Both the position numbers and the translations under genes were made by a program. The notes below the pieces were generated by a model. The model ran no database searches. It was not told the origin of the DNA and saw only the letters and a program-made list of their open reading frames with translations. DNA of 64,000 nucleotides from Pseudomonadota bacterium. Lineage in GTDB: Bacteria; Pseudomonadota; Alphaproteobacteria; Rhizobiales; Hyphomicrobiaceae. Positions 26,908 to 36,109 of this stretch are shown one piece after another. The stretch spans positions 124,001 to 188,000 of the forward strand of contig JAFECG010000027.1 of the NCBI GenBank assembly GCA_018242215.1. The letters run 5' to 3'. Positions within the stretch are counted from its first letter, which is position 1, and each line of letters begins with the position of its first letter.

Positions 26908-27234
26908 ATGCAACGACCCTTTGTTCATCCGGCAGTCGAAGACGTGACGCTCGAGAGCGTGCTCTACGCGCTCGCCGACCCGACGCGCCTCGAAATCGTG
27001 AAAAAAATCGCCGGCGGCACCTGTGCGTTGAACTGTTCGTCGGCAGCGCCCGCCGATCTGCCGAAATCGACGCAGTCCCATCACTTCCAGGTGCTGCGCG
27101 AAGCTGGGCTCATTCGCTCCGAACGCCGGGGCACGGAGGTCGTCAACGCCCTGCGCTGTGCGGAACTCGAAAAGCGCTTTCCAGGCGTCATCGCGTCGAT
27201 CTTGAAGGCGAGCGAGAAAACAAAAAAGCGCTAA
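26908..27234 (+). CDS. ArsR-family transcriptional regulator
   Basis: This protein of about 108 residues has the ArsR/SmtB winged helix: VLYALADPTRLEIVKKIAGG at the dimer helix, then KSTQSHHFQVLREAGLIRSERRG as the recognition helix and wing (shown in parts: STQSHHFQVL, RSERRG). The cysteines in GTCALNCSS lie near helix 3 and could bind a ligand or metal, but the usual ELCVC motif is absent. It faces the SDR gene across an inverted repeat. The start is not settled: ATG at 26908, ATG at 26878 and TTG at 26872 are all in frame and none has a clear ribosome binding site. Confidence 0.85.
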   Translation: MQRPFVHPAVEDVTLESVLYALADPTRLEIVKKIAGGTCALNCSSAAPADLPKSTQSHHFQVLREAGLIRSERRGTEVVNALRCAELEKRFPGVIASILKASEKTKKR

Positions 27235-27328
27235 ATCGCCGGGCTTCTATAAATCGCTCGTTGGCGCTTCACGCGCAAACCCCTATGTGCAGAACCTGAC
27301 GCCACGACTCCCAGGAAGGACAAAAAAC

Positions 27329-27682
27329 ATGAGCTATATCGACGGCTTCGTCGTGCCGGTGCCATTCGAGCATCTGAAGGATTACCGCAAGCTCTCGAAA
27401 CGCGCGGGCAAGATCTGGCGGGAGCATGGCGCACTCGCCTACGTCGAATGCGTGGGCGACGATGTTCCGCCCGGCAAGCACACGTCGTTCACGAAAGCCG
27501 TCAAGCTGAAAGACGGTGAGGTCGTCGTCTTCTCCTGGATCGTCTACAATTCCCGCGCCCATCGCGATGCCGTGATCAGGAAGGTCATGAGCGATCCGCG
27601 CATGCCGCAAGATATGAAAATGAAGGCGTTCGACTCCCGCCGCATGATCTACGGCGGCTTCAAGCCGATGATCGAGATGTAA
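27329..27682 (+). CDS. DUF1428 (YbaA-like) protein
   Basis: The 117-residue protein begins MSYIDGFVVPVP, a hallmark of the DUF1428 family, and continues with WREHGALAYVECVGDDV and FSWIVYNSRAHRD. It has the ferredoxin-like alpha-beta fold of the EthD/dimeric barrel kind; no biochemical role is established. GGAAGGA lies about 12 bases before the ATG at 27329. It is convergent with the dCTP deaminase gene. Confidence 0.9.
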   Translation: MSYIDGFVVPVPFEHLKDYRKLSKRAGKIWREHGALAYVECVGDDVPPGKHTSFTKAVKLKDGEVVVFSWIVYNSRAHRDAVIRKVMSDPRMPQDMKMKAFDSRRMIYGGFKPMIEM

Positions 27683-27702
27683 TTTCGTCATCTTCGGACG
27701 AG

Positions 27703-27717
27703 CGCGGCAAAGCCGCG
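27703..27717. terminator. Small hairpin between two convergent genes
   Basis: CGCGGC (27703-27708) and GCCGCG (27712-27717) flank AAA. It is preceded by GTCATCTTCGG-like text of the dispersed repeat family and sits between the DUF1428 and dCTP deaminase stops; no T-run follows, so a terminator role is weak. Confidence 0.35.
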
Positions 27718-27757
27718 TCAGAGGCGGGAGGAGCGTCGCACGCGCCAGCCAAAGGCT

Positions 27758-28882
27758 CTACCTGAAATGCTTCGAGAGCTTCAGCCCCTGACCCTGATAG
27801 TTTGACTTGAGACCCTGGCCGTAGAGTGTCTCGGGTGTTTCGATCATCCGCTCGTAGATCAGTCGGCCGATGATCTGTCCGTCTTCGAGAATGAACGGAA
27901 CCTTGTGCGATCTGACTTCGAGAACGACGCGCGACCCATGGCCGCCCGCTGCCGCATGTCCGAAGCCCGGATCCATAAAACCTGCGTAATGCACGCGGAA
28001 CTCGCCGACCAGAGGATTGAACGGCACCATCTCCGCGGCGTGTGTCGGTGGCACATGAACCGCTTCTTTCGAGGCCAGAATGTAGAACTGGTCCGGATCG
28101 AGAATGAGCCTGTGCTTATCCTTGACGTAGATCGGATCCCAGTAGTCCTCGATCGGATAGGCACCGACCCTGTCGACATCGACAACGCCCGTGTGCCGCC
28201 GCGCGCGATAGCCGACGAGGCCCGTCTCGTCGCCTTTGAGATCGACGGTCAGCGCAATCCCGCCTGCAATGTCCGCGTTCTCCGCAGAGACGAGCCGCTC
28301 CCGCGATTGCAGATCGCGCAGCACGGCATCGCTGTCGGCCGCCGGACCGTTCCGAAACCGGATTTGCGATAGCCTCGAACCCTTCCGGACAACGATCGGG
28401 AAGGTTTGCGGACAAATTTCCGCATAGAGTGGCCCCTGATAGCCGCGTGGAATCTGATCGAATGCGCCGACGCCGTCGGCGATTACCCGCGTGAAAACAT
28501 CAAGACGGCCTGTCGAGCTTTTCGGATTGGCCGATGCTTCGACATCGGCTGGCAGCGCCAGTGCCTCGAGCAGCGGCACGATATAAACACATCCTGTCTC
28601 GAGAACCGCGCCCTGGCTCAGGCTGATCGCGTGAAGCGCGAGATCGTCGAGCTTGCCTTGCACCCGTCCGCCCGGCCGCGGCAGGAAGCTTGCGCGGACG
28701 CGGTAGGCAACCGCACCAAGTCGCAAATCGAGACTTGCCGGCTGCACCTGCCCCTCGGCGGCAGGTTCTGCCAGCATCACCTCGCCGTCCGTGATCATAT
28801 GTGAAATCGCTTGCGACGGAAGAATGCCGACGGCGCGCTCACGCCGCTTCGGCGCAGCAATCATTTTCTCTGTTTTGTTCAT
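27758..28882 (-). CDS. dcd: Double-length 2'-deoxycytidine 5'-triphosphate deaminase
   Basis: The protein has about 374 residues, roughly twice a standard Dcd (about 190), and consists of two dCTP deaminase/dUTPase-like halves, as is known in alphaproteobacteria. The first half includes GILPSQAISHMI and VQPASLDLRLG; the middle has SSTGRLDVFTRVI, the motif with the conserved Ser-Thr-Gly; and the second half has GHAAAGGHGSRVVLEVRSH. It makes dUTP from dCTP for thymidylate synthesis. The start at 28882 (MNKTEKM) was preferred to an upstream ATG at 28960; a later ATG at 28864 with AGAGAA upstream is also possible. Confidence 0.88.
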   Translation of the reverse strand: MNKTEKMIAAPKRRERAVGILPSQAISHMITDGEVMLAEPAAEGQVQPASLDLRLGAVAYRVRASFLPRPGGRVQGKLDDLALHAISLSQGAVLETGCVYIVPLLEALALPADVEASANPKSSTGRLDVFTRVIADGVGAFDQIPRGYQGPLYAEICPQTFPIVVRKGSRLSQIRFRNGPAADSDAVLRDLQSRERLVSAENADIAGGIALTVDLKGDETGLVGYRARRHTGVVDVDRVGAYPIEDYWDPIYVKDKHRLILDPDQFYILASKEAVHVPPTHAAEMVPFNPLVGEFRVHYAGFMDPGFGHAAAGGHGSRVVLEVRSHKVPFILEDGQIIGRLIYERMIETPETLYGQGLKSNYQGQGLKLSKHFR

Positions 28883-28987
28883 TCGCTTCGGCAAAGCCCC
28901 TCGCGACTCGTCTAGAGCAGCCGTCATCCTTCGCCAAGGGTGACAATTCCAATCATACACCTATTGCGCCGCAGCCAAGGCTGGCAC

Positions 28988-29016
28988 TTGACGTAATGGA
29001 GCACCGGCGGTAAGCC
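28988..29016 (+). promoter_or_regulatory. Candidate promoter of metZ
   Basis: TTGACG (28988-28993) is followed by 17 bases and TAAGCC (29011-29016), a weak -10. It lies just before the riboswitch, so the transcript would start near 29023. Confidence 0.4.
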
Positions 29017-29027
29017 CGGACCCGATT

Positions 29028-29085
29028 TCCCGTGGTCCTTTGGCCGGCCGGCTTGCAGCCACGTTAAACAAGTCGCTAAAGAGGC
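29028..29085 (+). ncRNA. SAM-II riboswitch upstream of metZ
   Basis: The segment matches the SAM-II pattern found in alphaproteobacteria upstream of methionine genes: stem P1 CGTGG (29031-29035) with CCACG (29059-29063), the conserved GGCTTGCAGCC block, and GTTAAACAAGTCGCTAAAGA, which forms the pseudoknot that binds S-adenosylmethionine. It lies 87 bases before the metZ start and is followed by a terminator hairpin, so high SAM should shut off metZ. Confidence 0.88.
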
Positions 29086-29095
29086 CGTGTGCGCA

Positions 29096-29152
29096 CCCGG
29101 TTTCCCGCGCCCGGCCGTTCGACAGCCGGCGCATCGGAACCGGGATTTTTAT
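29096..29152 (+). terminator. Terminator downstream of the SAM-II aptamer
   Basis: CCCGGTT (29096-29102) pairs with AACCGGG (29138-29144) and is followed by ATTTTTATT. A second hairpin lies inside (CCGGC near 29111-29115 with GCCGG at 29125-29129). It lies between the aptamer and the ribosome binding site AAGGTG, consistent with control by transcription termination. Confidence 0.65.
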
Positions 29153-29171
29153 TGCGCGAAAGGTGCCGCCG

Positions 29172-30383
29172 ATGGCGACTGACGAGAAATTCTCCAACAA
29201 CAACCCGGCGTGGCGCCCGGAAACCGCGCTGGTGCACGCTGGCATTACCCGGTCCCAGTGGGGCGAGACCTCCGAAGCTCTGCATCTGACGCAGGGCTTC
29301 GTCTACAACAGCGCCGAACAAGCCGAAGCCCGCTTCAAGCAGGAAGATCCCGGCTATCAGTACACACGCTTCGGCAATCCGACGGTCTCGATGTTCGAAG
29401 ATCGCCTGAAGATTTTCGAAGGCGCCGAGGAATGCCGCGCGACTGCGACGGGAATGGCCGCCGTCACAGCTGCAATCCTGTCCTACGTGAAAACCGGTGA
29501 TCATGTCCTCGCGGCCCGCGCCCTGTTCGGCTCCTGCCGCTACATTGTCGAGACGCTTTGTCCACGGTTCGGCATCGAGGCCACGCTGATCGACGGCAAG
29601 GATCTCGATGCCTGGCGGGCCGCGATCCGCCCCAATACGAAAATGATCTTTTTCGAAACGCCGTCGAACCCGAACCTCGAGCTCGTCGACATCGCCGCCG
29701 TCAGCAAGATCGCGCGCGAGCACGGCATCATCACCATCGTGGACAATGTCTTCGCGACACCGATGCTGCAACGTCCGCTGGCGCTCGGTGCCGATGTCGT
29801 CGTCTATTCAACCACGAAGCACATTGACGGCCAGGGCCGCTGTCTCGGCGGCGCCGTGCTGGGCAAGACGGACTTCGTCGGCAAATATGTGCAGGAATGG
29901 CTGCGCCAGACGGGCCCATCGATGAGCCCGTTCAATGCCTGGGTGATGCTGAAGGGCCTCGAAACGCTCCCTATCCGTGTCAAGGCGCAGTGCGCGACGG
30001 CCGCAGAAATTGCCGATCTCCTTGCCGGTCTCAGAGGCGTCACGCGGGTGATTTACCCCGGCCGCGCCGACCATCCTCAGGCCGCTCTTGCCGCCCAACA
30101 GATGCCGGGCGGCGGCCAGATGGTCACTTTCGAGGTCGAAGGCGGCAAGCAGGCCGCCTTCCGGTGCCTTAATGCACTGCGCCTGATCCGCATTTCCAAC
30201 AATCTGGGCGATGCGAAAAGCCTCGTAACCCATCCGGCCACAACGACGCACTTCAGGCTAACGCCCGAGCAACGCTCGGAACTCGGCATTAGTGATGGTA
30301 TGATTCGACTTTCGATCGGACTTGAAGCCGCAGAAGATTTGGCAGACGATCTCGCCAACGCGGTGAAGGCGATTTCGGGGTGA
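29172..30383 (+). CDS. metZ: O-succinylhomoserine sulfhydrylase
   Basis: MetZ makes homocysteine from O-succinylhomoserine and sulfide with PLP as cofactor. The 403-residue protein belongs to the Cys/Met metabolism family: YQYTRFGNPTV near the N-terminus, DNVFATP, and VVYSTTKHIDGQGR with the PLP lysine in STTK. The start at 29172 follows AAGGTG. A SAM-II riboswitch and a terminator lie in its 5' region. apaG follows after 8 bp and argE after that, so the three are likely co-transcribed, though only metZ has an obvious reason to answer to SAM. Confidence 0.95.
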   Translation: MATDEKFSNNNPAWRPETALVHAGITRSQWGETSEALHLTQGFVYNSAEQAEARFKQEDPGYQYTRFGNPTVSMFEDRLKIFEGAEECRATATGMAAVTAAILSYVKTGDHVLAARALFGSCRYIVETLCPRFGIEATLIDGKDLDAWRAAIRPNTKMIFFETPSNPNLELVDIAAVSKIAREHGIITIVDNVFATPMLQRPLALGADVVVYSTTKHIDGQGRCLGGAVLGKTDFVGKYVQEWLRQTGPSMSPFNAWVMLKGLETLPIRVKAQCATAAEIADLLAGLRGVTRVIYPGRADHPQAALAAQQMPGGGQMVTFEVEGGKQAAFRCLNALRLIRISNNLGDAKSLVTHPATTTHFRLTPEQRSELGISDGMIRLSIGLEAAEDLADDLANAVKAISG

Positions 30384-30391
30384 CGGGAGCC

Positions 30392-30841
30392 ATGAGTAAG
30401 AGTACGCCGACGACAACGTCGAAACGGGCGGCCTCGGCCGCCTTCCATCCCTATGAAGCAACGACACGCGGCATCCGCATTCGTGTCGAACCGCGCTACA
30501 TGGAAGACCAATCCTCTCCCGAGGACAGCCATTTCGTATGGTCGTATGCCGTCGAGATCGCCAACGACGGCGATGAGACGGTTCAGTTGAAGTCACGGAC
30601 GTGGCGGATCACCGATGCACTCGGGCGCACCGAAGAGGTGCGTGGTGCCGGTGTCGTCGGCCAGACGCCTGTGATCGAGCCGGGAAAGGCATTTAACTAC
30701 ACGTCGGGTTGCCCGCTGAAGACGCCCCAGGGCATCATGGTTGGCAGCTATCAGATGTCCGACGAGGCGGGCCAGATGTTCGATGTCGCCATTCCCGCGT
30801 TCTCGCTCGATAGCCCCTACACTCGACGTAGCATGAACTGA
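30392..30841 (+). CDS. apaG: ApaG (DUF525) protein
   Basis: The 149-residue protein has the ApaG fold, a fibronectin-III-like beta sandwich: HFVWSYAVEIANDGDETVQL, LKSRTWRITDALG, VVGQTPVIEPGKAFNYTSGCPL and GIMVGSYQMSDEAG. In Salmonella and E. coli it is linked to Co2+/Mg2+ tolerance, but its biochemical role is not settled. It starts at 30392 with GGGAG just before the ATG. It lies between metZ and argE, with gaps of 8 and 14 bp. Confidence 0.95.
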   Translation: MSKSTPTTTSKRAASAAFHPYEATTRGIRIRVEPRYMEDQSSPEDSHFVWSYAVEIANDGDETVQLKSRTWRITDALGRTEEVRGAGVVGQTPVIEPGKAFNYTSGCPLKTPQGIMVGSYQMSDEAGQMFDVAIPAFSLDSPYTRRSMN

Positions 30842-30855
30842 CCGGCAAGCCGGCG

Positions 30856-32025
30856 ATGAGCGCAACACAAGGCCCGATTTACACGCCTGTCGAATTGCTC
30901 GCTCGTCTGGTGGCTTTCGACACGACGAGTTGCAAAAACAATCTCGGGCTCATCGCCTTCGTCGAAGATTATCTTTCGGGTCACGGCGTCGCGTCGCGCC
31001 GCATCGTCAGTGACGACGGCCAGAAGTCTTCGCTCTACGCCACGATCGGTCCCGATCACGAAGGCGGCGTCGCCCTTTCCGGTCATACCGATGTCGTTCC
31101 CGTCGACGGCCAGAAATGGACGAGCGATCCCTTCGCATTGCGGTCAGAGGGCGGCAAACTCTACGGCCGCGGTGCCGCCGACATGAAGGGATTTCTCGCA
31201 GCCGCCCTTGCCTCAGTTCCCGATTATAAGCGACGCAAGCTCAAGAAGCCGATCCATCTCGCATTTTCCTACGACGAGGAAATCGGCTGCATCGGCGTTC
31301 GCCCGATGATTGCGGAGCTCGGCAACGAGCTGCCGAAGCCGCGCATGGTCATCGTCGGCGAACCGACGAGCATGCAGGTTGTCGACGCGCATAAAGGTCC
31401 CGTTCGCTGGCAGGTCGACATCACGGGGCGCGCTGCGCACTCGAGCATGGCGCATCTCGGCGTCAATGCCATTACCTATGCCACCCGCCTTATCGGCGAA
31501 CTCGAGCGTATGGAACACGAACTCAAGCAGCGCGTCATCGATATCCGCTTCGAGCCGCCCTACTCGACGCTCCAGGTCACCAAGATCGACGGGGGAACTG
31601 CAACGAACATCGTCCCCGTAAGCTGCTCGTTTACTTTCGATATCCGCGCGCTACCGGGCCTCGACCCCGACGAGATCGAAACCCGTCTCCGCCGATTCGC
31701 TGAACAGCGCTGTCTTCCCGAAATGCACGAAATCGCTCCCGAAGCGGAGATCCAGATCGCGCGCGTCAATGCGGTGCCGCCGTTCGGCGCCGAGCGCACA
31801 TCCGAGGTCGTTGCGCTCGCGCTGAAGCTCACCGGCCAGAATGAAACCTATGGGGTTTCCTATGGAACGGAGGCGGGCTTGTTCCAGGAAGCCGGCGCCC
31901 CCGCGGTCGTCTGCGGGCCGGGCGACATCGCGCAGGCGCACACTGCCGACGAATGGATCGCCGAAAGCCAGATTGCGAAATGCATGGAATTTCTGAACCG
32001 CCTCGGCGCCTGGGCCGAAACGTGA
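30856..32025 (+). CDS. argE: Acetylornithine deacetylase
   Basis: ArgE removes the acetyl group from N-acetylornithine, giving ornithine for arginine synthesis. The 389-residue protein is an M20 metallohydrolase: LSGHTDVVPVDG, GRGAADMKGF, SYDEEIGCIG with the catalytic glutamate pair, and SYGTEAGLFQEAGAPAVVCGPG near the end, which is typical for ArgE. It is the last gene of the metZ-apaG-argE series. The related DapE lies 6 kb upstream and differs in its C-terminal GGTSDARF motif. Confidence 0.94.
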   Translation: MSATQGPIYTPVELLARLVAFDTTSCKNNLGLIAFVEDYLSGHGVASRRIVSDDGQKSSLYATIGPDHEGGVALSGHTDVVPVDGQKWTSDPFALRSEGGKLYGRGAADMKGFLAAALASVPDYKRRKLKKPIHLAFSYDEEIGCIGVRPMIAELGNELPKPRMVIVGEPTSMQVVDAHKGPVRWQVDITGRAAHSSMAHLGVNAITYATRLIGELERMEHELKQRVIDIRFEPPYSTLQVTKIDGGTATNIVPVSCSFTFDIRALPGLDPDEIETRLRRFAEQRCLPEMHEIAPEAEIQIARVNAVPPFGAERTSEVVALALKLTGQNETYGVSYGTEAGLFQEAGAPAVVCGPGDIAQAHTADEWIAESQIAKCMEFLNRLGAWAET

Positions 32026-32247
32026 CCCCCCTCAGGCCACAAACGACGCCAAACCGCGCGAAGAACGAAAAACTCAATCCGCGGCGGGAATTAGCCCAGG
32101 CGTTTAGCCATGTGACTTACTTGCGACATCTTGTGCGACAAGTTGAGCAAACTCACGACTTTTTTCGCGGACTGCCGTGCTTCCGACCCACTGTTTGGCA
32201 TACCAATCTGACAAGCCGCCGAGCCTCGCAATCATAGAGAAGCGCCG

Positions 32248-32814
32248 ATGTCCAAACGCCTCAATCAGCTGACAGCTTCTGTTTGCGCCATATCCGCGGC
32301 ACTGGCTGTATCCGGATGCTCGACGGCATCCGTGCCGACGATCGGCTCGATCAACCCCTTCGGCAGTGGAAACACGATCTCCGAGGTCGATCGTGCCTAC
32401 CTTCAGGCTGCCGGAAGCTGGGACCTCAACCACGATAGCGTCGTGACCTGCAACGAGTGGAAATCCTACGCCGAAGACCTCTTTAACGGCGCTGACGCCA
32501 ACCACGATGACTTCCTCGATGCCACCGAATGGCAGAACCTGACGAACGTCGACAAGATGTTCGTCACGGCCGATCTCAGATACTTCGACGCCAATGGCGA
32601 CGGCAAAGTCTCACGCCAGGAATTCGTCGACAAACCGAACCCGGCATTCGTTCTGATGGACAAGTCCGGATCATGTAAGCTCGACGCGAATCAGATCGCC
32701 AGCGCCCGCTCGAAGACCGAGTACGACTTGTCGGGCACGAAGCCGCAGAACAGCGACCCGCGCGATCAGGGCGGCCAGGTCGGCCAGGCAGCAAACGGCG
32801 CGCTCGGACGCTAA
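32248..32814 (+). CDS. EF-hand calcium-binding lipoprotein
   Basis: The 188-residue protein begins with a signal segment ending in the lipobox AVSGC (Cys24), so it should be lipid-anchored. Three EF-hand loops of the D-x-N/D-x-D type are visible: DLNHDSVVTCNE at 59-70, DANHDDFLDATE at 83-94 and DANGDGKVSRQE at 114-125, with a weaker fourth near DKSGSCKLD. The last 40 residues are Gly/Gln-rich. A calcium-sensing or calcium-storing role on the periplasmic side of a membrane is likely; partner unknown. It stands alone with a 222-bp upstream gap. Confidence 0.85.
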   Translation: MSKRLNQLTASVCAISAALAVSGCSTASVPTIGSINPFGSGNTISEVDRAYLQAAGSWDLNHDSVVTCNEWKSYAEDLFNGADANHDDFLDATEWQNLTNVDKMFVTADLRYFDANGDGKVSRQEFVDKPNPAFVLMDKSGSCKLDANQIASARSKTEYDLSGTKPQNSDPRDQGGQVGQAANGALGR

Positions 32815-32843
32815 ACCCGTCACATGGGAAGGCTGAGCGGCGC

Positions 32844-33806
32844 TTAGCCTCCCGCCTCGCGCAGTTCGTCGAGGGAGAAGACGTAGCGTTTCGTGCAGAA
32901 TTCGCACGTGACGGTGATCTGGCCGTTGTCATCGAGCATGTCCGAAAGCTCGGCGGCACCGAAGGCCAGAAGCACGTTCTCGACCTTCGCTCGGCTGCAT
33001 CTGCAGAACGCCGACAGCGGAATGACGCGCTCGACTGCAACAGCTTCCTCGTGGAACAATCGCAACAGCAGCCGCTCCACGGTCAGCGCCGGATCGAGAA
33101 GCTCGTGATCTTCGACCGTCGCCGCCAGCATCTCGACCCGTTTCCAATCGTCGTCGGCGCCTTCGTTTTGTGCTTCCGCGGGCGCGCTCAGACTTTGCAC
33201 CATCAGCCCCCCAGCGCGCCGATGCCAACGCGTTTGCTGTTGCGGCTCCCGGCGTGAACCGACGTAGTGTTCGGCGACGGCCGCCCGGATGAACGTCGGC
33301 AGATTTTCGCGCTGCTGAAAGTAAGCCGCGACGGTGCCGGCAAGCGGCGCATTCTCGAACGCGAGCACTCCCTGGTAGCGTTCTTCTCCGGGCCCGGAAT
33401 CAAGCGTGATCGCCAGATGCCCATTACCCAGAACAGCCGCTGAATCGGATCGCGCCATGTTCTGTGCAACATCCTGCAATTTCGTAGCGTCGTAGCGCGC
33501 GTATCCTCGAAGCTTTCCACTCCCTGCATAATCAGCGACAAGAATGGAAACCGCCCCGTCCGAGCGCGTCAGAAGATTGAGATTTCCCTCGGGCGGCAGA
33601 ACCGACCCGCAGAGCGCTGCGAGCGCCAGGGCTTCCGACAGCGCCCGCCCGGCACGATCCGGCATCGCATGTGGCGCCACGATTTGGTCGAGCGTTATGC
33701 CGAGCCGCACGAGGCGCCCACGGATGTTCGAATTCTGCGTGCGAAACGCAACGACCACATCGTCCGCCGGAATTGAGAGCGGCCCTGGTGGCGCATCAAC
33801 CGGCAT
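32844..33806 (-). CDS. hslO: Redox-regulated chaperone Hsp33
   Basis: Hsp33 is a cytosolic holdase activated by oxidation. The 320-residue protein has the N-terminal beta domain and the C-terminal zinc centre with cysteines in a C-x-C (Cys268, Cys270) and C-x2-C (Cys301, Cys304) pattern, as in the family; the linker of about 30 residues is usual. It begins at the ATG at 33806, 15 bp after argF, and follows argD-argF on the minus strand, an arrangement common in alphaproteobacteria. Confidence 0.95.
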   Translation of the reverse strand: MPVDAPPGPLSIPADDVVVAFRTQNSNIRGRLVRLGITLDQIVAPHAMPDRAGRALSEALALAALCGSVLPPEGNLNLLTRSDGAVSILVADYAGSGKLRGYARYDATKLQDVAQNMARSDSAAVLGNGHLAITLDSGPGEERYQGVLAFENAPLAGTVAAYFQQRENLPTFIRAAVAEHYVGSRREPQQQTRWHRRAGGLMVQSLSAPAEAQNEGADDDWKRVEMLAATVEDHELLDPALTVERLLLRLFHEEAVAVERVIPLSAFCRCSRAKVENVLLAFGAAELSDMLDDNGQITVTCEFCTKRYVFSLDELREAGG

Positions 33807-33821
33807 CGGCTTGGCCCTCCA

Positions 33822-34796
33822 TCAGGCGCCGAAGCACCACGCCAGAATGGCCTTTTGGGCGTGCAGGCGGTTTTCGGCTTCGTCGAAAATAACCGACTGC
33901 GGACCTTCGAGAACGTCTTCCGTCACCTCATGACCGCGATAGGCCGGCAGGCAATGCATGAAGATCGCGTTCTTCGCAGCTTTGCTCATGAGCTTGGCGT
34001 CAACGGCATAGGGCGCCAGCATTTTCTTGCGCTTCCCCGCATCCGACTGTCCCATCGAGACCCACGTATCGGTCACGACGCAATCGGCGCCCTTCACGGC
34101 ACGCTCAGGATCCGTGCCGATCTCGACACGACCCTTCTCGCGAATAACCCACGCGACGGCTTCATCTTCCGGGAAAAGCGCCTTCGGACACGCGAGCCTT
34201 AGTTCGAAGCCGAACCGCACGGCGGCGTGCATCCACGACACGGCGACGTTGTTGCCGTCGCCGACCCACGCGACGGTTTTGCCTCTGATCGGACCAAGAT
34301 GCTCTTCGAACGTCTGAATGTCCGCCATCACCTGGCAGGGATGGCTTTTTTCCGTCAGGCCGTTGATGACGGGGATCGTCGCGCATTTCACGAGTTCCAT
34401 CAGCGTCGCATGCGCATTGGCGCGGATCATGATGCCGTCGACATAGCGCGAGAGCACGCGTGCCGTATCCGCCACCGACTCTCCGCGTCCGAGCTGCAGA
34501 TCGGTGTGATTGAGGACCAATCCGCCACCGCCGAGCTGGCGCATCGCGACATCGAACGACACGCGCGTCCGGGTCGACGGCTTCTCGAAGATCATCGCGA
34601 GTACGAGATCTTCGATGCCTTTTGGCCTGAGTTCCTTCGGAACGCGCTTGCCGGCTTTCTTCATCGCGTGCGCCGCATCGATGATCCGCCGGAGCGTCTT
34701 GCTGTCGAGATCCGCGATATCGAGAAAATGCCGGGGAGACGTTTGGGAGGTCATGGATTGCGGAGCTTTCTCCAGCTCGTTCATTATGCTGGACAT
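33822..34796 (-). CDS. argF: Ornithine carbamoyltransferase
   Basis: ArgF makes citrulline from ornithine and carbamoyl phosphate. The protein of up to 324 residues has the phosphate-binding STRTR motif in [12 protein letters not shown] and the ornithine-side HCLPAYRG motif. The ATG at 34796 overlaps the argD stop by one base (TGATG), implying coupled translation; an internal ATG at 34754 ([12 protein letters not shown]) is nearer the usual family start and cannot be excluded. It is part of argD-argF-hslO. Confidence 0.96.
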   Translation of the reverse strand: MSSIMNELEKAPQSMTSQTSPRHFLDIADLDSKTLRRIIDAAHAMKKAGKRVPKELRPKGIEDLVLAMIFEKPSTRTRVSFDVAMRQLGGGGLVLNHTDLQLGRGESVADTARVLSRYVDGIMIRANAHATLMELVKCATIPVINGLTEKSHPCQVMADIQTFEEHLGPIRGKTVAWVGDGNNVAVSWMHAAVRFGFELRLACPKALFPEDEAVAWVIREKGRVEIGTDPERAVKGADCVVTDTWVSMGQSDAGKRKKMLAPYAVDAKLMSKAAKNAIFMHCLPAYRGHEVTEDVLEGPQSVIFDEAENRLHAQKAILAWCFGA

Positions 34797-36043
34797 CAGA
34801 TTATCTCGTGAGAGACGCGCGTCAGAGCCTGCGAAAGCGCGTGGAGCCCTTGGGTGATGTCTTCCTCGCTGACGATCAGCGGCGGAAGCACGCGGACGGA
34901 GTTGTCACCGGCGCCGACGAGCAGAAGCTTTTCCGCGATCGCGGCCTTGACCACCTGTGCAGGCGTAACACGAGAGCGGAGCTTCAACCCCATCAGCAGC
35001 CCGGCGCCGCGTACCTCTTCGATAACAGCTGCATGCTGGTCTTTGAGACCCTCAAGTCCCTGCTTCAGATGCAGTGTCCTGGTCCGGACGGTTTCGAGAA
35101 AGCCCGGCTCCGAGATGATGTCGATAACGGTCGACGCCACAGCCATCCCGAGCGGATTGCCACCGAACGTCGAGCCGTGCGTGCCAGGCGTCATGCCTTT
35201 GGCGGCCTCGGCCGTCGCCAGCACGGCACCGACCGGAAAACCGCCGCCGAAGCCTTTGGCGATCGCCATGACATCTGGAGTGATGCCGACCCATTCATGC
35301 GCGAAAAACTTGCCCGTCCGCCCCATGCCCGTCTGGACTTCGTCAAGCACGAGGAGAAGACCGTGCGTGTCGCAAAGCGCGCGAACGGCCTTCAAGAAAT
35401 CCTGGGATGCGGAACGCACGCCGCCTTCGCCCTGGATGGGCTCGAGCATGATCGCAGCCGTCTCCGGGCCGATCGCAGCTTCTACGGCTTCGATGTCCCC
35501 GAGATCGACATGATCGAAACCGCCGGCCGTCGGTCCGAAGCCCTCGAGATATTTCTCGTTGCCCGCCGCAGCGAGCGTCGCCAGCGTCCGGCCATGAAAG
35601 GCTCCGCGGAACGCGATGATGCGCTGCCGCTCAGGCCGCCCTGACACATAATGATATCGCCGCGCCACCTTGATCGCGCCCTCGCAGGCTTCTGCTCCGG
35701 AATTGCAAAAGAAGACACGCTCGGCGAAGGTCAGCCGCGTCAGCTTCTCAGCAACCGTCTCCTGTCCTTCGATGCGATAGAGGTTGGACGTATGCCAAAG
35801 CTTCTCGGCCTGCGCTTGGAGCGCTGCAACCAGCTTCGGATGCGCATGTCCGAGTGCATTGACGGCAACGCCTGAGCCGAAGTCCAGATAGCGTTCGCCC
35901 GTATCGGTCGTCAGCCAGCATCCCTCGCCGCGAACGAAGACGATGTCTTGACGAGCGTAGGTGCCCATCACAGCGGCCGACGGCCCGGCTGTGTCTGAAG
36001 CGCTACGGGGAGCTTTCCCCAGCGCAGCGGGGGAAGAGGACAT
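34796..36043 (-). CDS. argD: Acetylornithine aminotransferase
   Basis: ArgD transfers an amino group to N-acetylglutamate semialdehyde in arginine synthesis and usually also acts as DapC for diaminopimelate. The class-III PLP aminotransferase motifs are present: [14 protein letters not shown] with the aspartate, [13 protein letters not shown] with the PLP lysine and [13 protein letters not shown]. The ATG at 36043 gives 415 residues with an unusual Ser/Ala-rich lead; the family core begins at MGTYARQD (ATG at 35968). The 5' region holds a promoter and a terminator-like hairpin (see 36073-36138). First gene of argD-argF-hslO. Confidence 0.96.
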   Translation of the reverse strand: MSSSPAALGKAPRSASDTAGPSAAVMGTYARQDIVFVRGEGCWLTTDTGERYLDFGSGVAVNALGHAHPKLVAALQAQAEKLWHTSNLYRIEGQETVAEKLTRLTFAERVFFCNSGAEACEGAIKVARRYHYVSGRPERQRIIAFRGAFHGRTLATLAAAGNEKYLEGFGPTAGGFDHVDLGDIEAVEAAIGPETAAIMLEPIQGEGGVRSASQDFLKAVRALCDTHGLLLVLDEVQTGMGRTGKFFAHEWVGITPDVMAIAKGFGGGFPVGAVLATAEAAKGMTPGTHGSTFGGNPLGMAVASTVIDIISEPGFLETVRTRTLHLKQGLEGLKDQHAAVIEEVRGAGLLMGLKLRSRVTPAQVVKAAIAEKLLLVGAGDNSVRVLPPLIVSEEDITQGLHALSQALTRVSHEII

Positions 36044-36072
36044 GGCGCGTGGATAACCCTGAGCAGAAAATC

Positions 36073-36097
36073 AAAAAGCCGCCCGGTTCCGGCGGCT
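36073..36097 (-). terminator. Terminator-like hairpin in the argD leader
   Basis: On the minus strand AGCCGCC (36097-36091) and GGCGGCT (36083-36077) form a perfect 7-bp stem with a seven-base loop, followed by five T. It lies 34 bases before the argD start and only about six bases after the predicted transcription start, so it is an attenuator or a 5' stabilising hairpin rather than the end of an upstream gene. Confidence 0.6.
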
Positions 36098-36109
36098 CGA
36101 TCACAACCC

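Noticed and set aside
36077-36097. The argD leader hairpin as the end of an upstream gene
   Set aside because: The only upstream neighbour, gcrA, is on the other strand and points away, so there is no minus-strand gene to terminate.
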